This document shows, piece by piece, positions 60,914 to 64,000 of a stretch of 64,000 bases of DNA. The position numbers and the translations under genes are program-made. This DNA is from Planctomycetota bacterium (lineage in GTDB: Bacteria; Planctomycetota; Phycisphaerae; UBA1845; UTPLA1): assembly GCA_015654675.1 (NCBI GenBank), contig JAATGM010000024.1, positions 1-64,000 of the forward strand, read 5' to 3'. The stretch's first letter is position 1. Each line of letters begins with the position of its first letter. The notes beneath the pieces were generated by a model. The model was not told the origin of the DNA and ran no database searches. It saw only the letters and a program-made list of their open reading frames with translations.

Positions 60914-62154
60914 ACCGCCGCCTCAACCGCCCCCACCTCCCCTTCAACGCGCCACCCCGCCTCATCCCGAATCACCCGCCGATACAGCGTATCGCGCTCC
61001 ACCGGCACACACCCCGCCTCGAGGATCAACCGCTGCATGCGGTCCACCGTCAATTCCTGGTGCGTATTCCCCGACCCACCCTCGCGCTTCGTGATGTCGT
61101 AATACACCACCGTCCCGTCCATGTCGTCGCAGCCCCAGCGCAGTGCCACCTGCGCCAACTTCGCCGACTGCATGATCCAGAACGCCTTGATGTGCGGCAC
61201 GTTGTCCAGCATCAGCCGGCTCACCGCCAGCGTCCGCAGATCATCCAGCCCCGTCGGCCCCGGCAGACTCGCAAGCTCGCTCCCCTCCGGCACAAACGAC
61301 AGCGGAATGCAGCAATTGAAGTGCGCCGCTCGCTCACGCAGCGAAACATCCTGATGCTCGCGCAGCTTGATCAAATGCCCGATCCGCTCCTCCGGCCGCT
61401 CAACATGCCCATAGAGCATCGTCGCATTTGTAAACATCCCCAGCTCATGCGCCGTGCGATGCACGTCAAACCACCCCTGCTCACCAACCTTGTTCTTGTA
61501 CGCCTCGTCGTGTACCCGATCGTCAAAGATCTCCGCCCCGCCGCCCGGCAGACTCCCCAGCCCCGCCGCGCGCAGCTGCTCCAGCACCTCGCGAATGCTC
61601 AATCGTGGCTTGCTGATCCGGGTGAAATGCACAATCTCAATCGCGGTGAACGCCTTGATATGAATCCGCGGACAGGCATCCCGGATCGCCGCACACATTT
61701 CGATGTAGTAAGAGAAAGGCAGCTTCGGGTGCAACCCGCCGACGATATGCACCTCCGTCGCACCCGCCGCATGCGCCTCGCGCGCTCGAGCAACCATCTG
61801 ATCGACGCTCAACTCATAAGTGTCCGGTTTCGCCGGCGCTTCGCTCTCCCCGAAGATCGGCAAGCGCGCACCTGCCGCGCCGTTCCCAGCCCCCTTCTCA
61901 TAAGGCCGATAGAACGAACAGAACTTGCACCGCAGCACGCAGAAATTCGTGTAGTTGATATGCCGGTTGACGTTGTAATACGCGGCGTCCCCATGCCATC
62001 GCCGTCGCACCGCATCCGCCAGCGCCCCCAGACTGTGAACATGCGGCGTGCGATACAACCGCACCCCATCCTCCAACGAAAGCCGCTCGCCGGCCTCCAC
62101 CCGCGTCGCGATATCCGCCAGCGAAACGTCGACGCGATCCCGAAGTTGCTTCAT
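60898..62154 (-). CDS. mqnE: Aminodeoxyfutalosine synthase MqnE
   Basis: 418 residues from the ATG at 62154; the frame stays open through the tRNA to 62499, but that is not coding. It is a radical SAM enzyme of the futalosine menaquinone pathway, joining SAM with 3-[(1-carboxyvinyl)oxy]benzoate. The NRHINYTNFCVLRCKFCSFYR block carries the CxxxCxxC iron-sulfur cluster ligands (Cys72, 76, 79); VGGLHPKLPFSYYIEM, GLGSLPGGGAEIFDDRVH and TNATMLYGHVERPEER are also typical. A small Gly/Ala-rich insertion follows the cluster motif. The other mqn genes are not in the window. Confidence 0.93.
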   Translation of the reverse strand: MKQLRDRVDVSLADIATRVEAGERLSLEDGVRLYRTPHVHSLGALADAVRRRWHGDAAYYNVNRHINYTNFCVLRCKFCSFYRPYEKGAGNGAAGARLPIFGESEAPAKPDTYELSVDQMVARAREAHAAGATEVHIVGGLHPKLPFSYYIEMCAAIRDACPRIHIKAFTAIEIVHFTRISKPRLSIREVLEQLRAAGLGSLPGGGAEIFDDRVHDEAYKNKVGEQGWFDVHRTAHELGMFTNATMLYGHVERPEERIGHLIKLREHQDVSLRERAAHFNCCIPLSFVPEGSELASLPGPTGLDDLRTLAVSRLMLDNVPHIKAFWIMQSAKLAQVALRWGCDDMDGTVVYYDITKREGGSGNTHQELTVDRMQRLILEAGCVPVERDTLYRRVIRDEAGWRVEGEVGAVEAAVCSPV

Positions 62155-62218
62155 GGTGGGAGATACTACGGCGGCCGAACCCCTTCGACCGGCATTCAGA
62201 ACTTTCACAGCAGACGAA

Positions 62219-62292
62219 CGATCCCGAGTGGGTTCGAACCACCAACCTCCGGCTTCGCAGGCCGACGCTCTATCCAATTGAGCTACGGGATC
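62219..62292 (-). tRNA. tRNA-Arg, anticodon GCG
   Basis: All four arms fold: acceptor GATCCCG/CGGGATC, D stem GCTC/GAGC with GG and A20 in the loop (an arginine identity base), anticodon stem TCGGC/GCCGG with loop CTGCGAA (anticodon GCG, reading CGC/CGU), and T stem GGTGG/CCACT with TTCGAAC. Length is 74 including discriminator G; CCA is not encoded. Most bacteria use an ACG anticodon converted to inosine for these codons, so GCG is unusual. Confidence 0.93.
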
Positions 62293-62440
62293 CGGCTTTC
62301 GCGCGGGCAAACTTGCCGCAGCGCCCGGCCTGAGCATAAGGCCCAAAGGGTTCAAGTCAACCCTGACGGCCAACCCGCCTGGAAGCTCCAAAAATCCGCA
62401 ACTTGTCACCTGTTGACGGCGTAGAATCTGATGGAATAGG
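62293..62440. other. Intergenic region upstream of the tRNA
   Basis: Presumed promoter region of tRNA-Arg and mqnE on the minus strand and of the structured RNA unit on the plus strand. TTGACG at 62414-62419 could be a plus-strand -35 element, with a weak -10 near GAATAG (62435-62440). Confidence 0.4.
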
Positions 62441-62601
62441 GGACCGATAGCCCAAAAGCCACACTCCCGGCGGCGTGCGACGCCTTGGTGCGTCGCCATA
62501 AACAGCCAAAGGAAAACGATTTACGGGAAACTCCACATGCCGCCGTGCAGCCCGACACCATTTTGGACGATAAGACTTGAATCCGGGAGTGCAAGGTTAT
62601 A

Positions 62602-62676
62602 TGAATCTAATGGCTTCCGAGTTTTGGGACACACTCACTCCCGCGGCACGGATTTATAGGAGGATCGCGACCTAAC
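62602..62676 (+). CDS. Possible 24-aa small ORF inside the structured RNA
   Basis: The ATG at 62602 is four bases after AAGG, which touches the 3' strand of the closing stem of the RNA. The peptide MNLMASEFWDTLTPAAR ends in IYRRIAT, with tandem AGG-AGG codons that also form an internal Shine-Dalgarno-like TAGGAGGATC. The stop is 38 bases before the terminator stem. Translation is unproven; a second ATG at 62611 is in frame. Confidence 0.3.
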
Positions 62677-62713
62677 CCGTCGCATTCGTTCGTACGGCTT
62701 CTTTCCCCTCCGG

Positions 62714-62758
62714 AAAGCACTAGGATTGCCCTTGCGGCTCCTGGTGCTTTCTTTTTTG
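62714..62758 (+). terminator. Strong intrinsic terminator
   Basis: A 13-bp stem with one U-G pair (GAAAGCACTAGGA at 62714-62726 with TCCTGGTGCTTTC at 62740-62752), extended by GCC/GGC in the loop and followed by six T. It ends transcription from the left; the nearest gene to the right is convergent. Confidence 0.92.
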
Positions 62759-62831
62759 TACCCAGCCAAAAGAAGGGTTTCAGAGGGCGTATTGCGCCCC
62801 CCCCAGAGCATATGAGCCGATCGCCCCGGAC

Positions 62832-64000
62832 CTAGTTGACCGAGCCGCCCGCCGGCTTGCCGCTGGCGTCCGGCTGGATCTTCCCCGTGAGCATGTCCGG
62901 GAACTTCGCAATAATCGAGCCGGCCGGCGCCTTCGCGGCGGCGCGTTGCAGCTCCTTCAAACCCACGTCGCGAAGGCCCGAATAATACTCGAGGTATCCC
63001 AACAGGAAGCGTAGCTCGTACGAGTCTACCCGCGCAAGCTGCTTTTCCAGATCAGCCCGTCGCAAGTCGAACACGTCTTTCCCGCCAACCAGTGCCGGCA
63101 GGTCCAGGTCAAACGCAACGATATCCGGAAATCGAGCGATGCCGCGCTGCAGGAACAAAACGGCCGAGATGTAGTCGCCCGCCGCGGCCAACGCGTTTCC
63201 GCGACCGATCAGCGGAAGCGGATTGCCCGGCGCAACCTGCGACGCCAGCCCGAACTGCCCGGCCGCGTTGTAATACTCACCCGACCGCAAATACGTCTCC
63301 GCCGACATCAAATATTGATTCAGCTCGTCCTGGCCCTTACCCGCGAACGTCGTCACCGGCCGGCTGATCATCTCGCGGGCCCAGTCTTTCATGCGCTGGG
63401 CACGATCCATCTGCCGCGCCTCGCGCGAGTCACGCGGAAGCGCCTGCGGTCCCTCGGTGGGGGCCGGTCCGCCCGCCGCACCCGGTCCCACAGTCCCCGG
63501 CTGCCCGGGCTTCGGCTGAATGGGCGAAATCGGCGAAAGCGCCGGATTCATAGGCGTGTTCTGCGGCTGCTGCGGTCGATCCATGAGCGGCCCGCCGGCC
63601 TTGCCCGTCACGCGCGATGTATTGATTTTCGTGATGAAATCCGGCTCGGCCTTCTGCGCCTCGTGAACCGCCCCGAGCATGTCCGCGAATCGATCAGATC
63701 CCACTTGCTCCGGCGCGATCGTCTCCGTCCGCGGAGCAATGTCCGTGGGGAGCACACCGCGTGCATCCACGGACGCCATCTGGTCCGCGTTCGGCTGCCC
63801 CTGATCCGGCTGCGCATTCCCCGGGGCGTTCCGCCCGCGAATCGAATTCGCCAGTGTCGACGGCGTGAGCCGCGCATCCAATCCGGTCGGCCCAAACAGC
63901 GGCGACTGCACCGCCGACATATAGTCACGCTGCCAGTTCGGGACGCTCGTCGTCCCCACGCTGTCGTACGCCAGCGGAGTCCCGGGAGTGTTAAGCGGCT
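62832..64000 (-). CDS. TPR-containing protein, N-terminus cut by window edge
   Basis: A GTG start at 63959 is possible, but the frame continues without a stop to the window edge (LNTPGTPLAYDSV before the GTG), so the gene probably begins outside. The visible 389 residues have a low-complexity Gln/Pro/Asn/Gly-rich half (for example PQQPQNTPMNPALSPISP) and then TPR-like helices (LMSAETYLRSGEYYNAAGQFGLASQVAPGNPLPLIGRGNALAAAGDYISAVLFLQRGIARFP). It ends GKPAGGSVN. The function is unknown. Its stop is about 75 bases from the terminator of the convergent RNA unit. Confidence 0.65.
   Translation of the reverse strand, partial: PLNTPGTPLAYDSVGTTSVPNWQRDYMSAVQSPLFGPTGLDARLTPSTLANSIRGRNAPGNAQPDQGQPNADQMASVDARGVLPTDIAPRTETIAPEQVGSDRFADMLGAVHEAQKAEPDFITKINTSRVTGKAGGPLMDRPQQPQNTPMNPALSPISPIQPKPGQPGTVGPGAAGGPAPTEGPQALPRDSREARQMDRAQRMKDWAREMISRPVTTFAGKGQDELNQYLMSAETYLRSGEYYNAAGQFGLASQVAPGNPLPLIGRGNALAAAGDYISAVLFLQRGIARFPDIVAFDLDLPALVGGKDVFDLRRADLEKQLARVDSYELRFLLGYLEYYSGLRDVGLKELQRAAAKAPAGSIIAKFPDMLTGKIQPDASGKPAGGSVN

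Larger units (their letters stand above)
62441..62758 (+). ncRNA. Candidate structured RNA with alternative stems
   Basis: CACTCCCGG (62463-62471) pairs with CCGGGAGTG (62584-62592), closing a domain that contains CGGCGTG/CATGCCG (62472-62478 with 62537-62543) and CGACGC/GCGTCG (62479-62484 with 62491-62496). A second CACTCCCG at 62637-62644 can take over the 3' strand of the closing stem (62585-62592), giving a mutually exclusive hairpin that spans the start of a 24-codon ORF (62602). A strong intrinsic terminator ends the unit. It matches no riboswitch class I could recall by its conserved words. The 5' end is a guess. Confidence 0.45.

Noticed and set aside
62155-62499. Upstream extension of MqnE containing VAQLDRASACEAGG
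   Set aside because: This peptide is the translation of the tRNA-Arg gene. The MqnE start is set at 62154.
62441-62600. Known riboswitch, SRP RNA, RNase P or tmRNA
   Set aside because: None of the conserved words I looked for was present (for example the RNase P GAGGAAAGTCC, the SRP GGAAGGAAGCAGCC, or the c-di-GMP GGGCAAACC blocks). A covariance search would be decisive.

Overview
The window looks like chromosome of a high-GC member of the Planctomycetes. This is inferred from gene content only: a Ser/Thr kinase with TPRs paired with a TIGR02999-type ECF sigma factor, a second kinase with a DMG motif, many very large secreted proteins with dockerin-like, PEP-CTERM or Ig-like ends, HAF-repeat proteins, zinc-ribbon membrane paralogues, a TatC with a long periplasmic insertion, and futalosine-pathway menaquinone synthesis (MqnE). 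About 45 protein genes, one tRNA and many intergenic repeats can be supported.

Layout. Positions 1-1280 hold the end of an IS5-family transposase that has cut a SIR2-like gene, then repeat-rich intergenic DNA. 1281-4556 (minus) is an ABC-2 exporter operon (HlyD, ATPase, permease). 4730-8561 carries two secreted WNG-repeat/Ig proteins. 8628-14427 (minus) is a run of a secreted M1 aminopeptidase, a hypothetical protein, a membrane glycosyltransferase with TPRs and a methyltransferase. 14704-17279 carries TatC, a small membrane protein and a TraB/ChaN-like protein. 17476-21740 carries an M23 peptidase, a small gene pair and a GH1 lipoprotein. 21904-31567 is a set of L-Ara4N lipid A modification genes (arnB, arnT, arnC, arnA in one tight operon behind another GT39 gene, plus arnD), with a PEP-CTERM gene wedged between arnA and arnD. 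31707-39845 is a region of secreted WNG-repeat/Ig and HAF proteins with a lone HEPN gene. 39947-43077 is the ECF sigma/kinase pair. 43202-48559 is a run of secreted proteins, several with dockerin-like ends, including a GH18 chitinase-like enzyme. 48943-54522 holds a membrane protein and three paralogous zinc-ribbon membrane proteins. 55519-58716 holds a kinase, a WhiG/FliA-like sigma factor and a lipoprotein MsrA. 58786-62292 holds a DUF2892-like protein, a TMTC-like TPR protein, mqnE and tRNA-Arg. 62293-64000 holds a candidate structured RNA unit and a TPR protein cut by the window edge.

How the parts fit. The dominant theme is the cell envelope: lipid A aminoarabinose modification (Arn), export (Tat, ABC), three kinds of C-terminal end on secreted proteins, and secreted hydrolases. 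Regulation is represented by two sigma factors and two kinases.

The most unusual observations are: (1) at least twelve intergenic arrays of degenerate 7-nt repeats in several sequence families, one of which supplies the stop codon of one operon gene and the start codon of the next; (2) a plus-strand unit near 62440-62758 with mutually exclusive stems, a 24-codon ORF with tandem AGG codons and a strong terminator; (3) four secreted paralogues that share a Pro-Gly C-terminal tail after an Ig-like domain; (4) the arn gene set outside the Proteobacteria.
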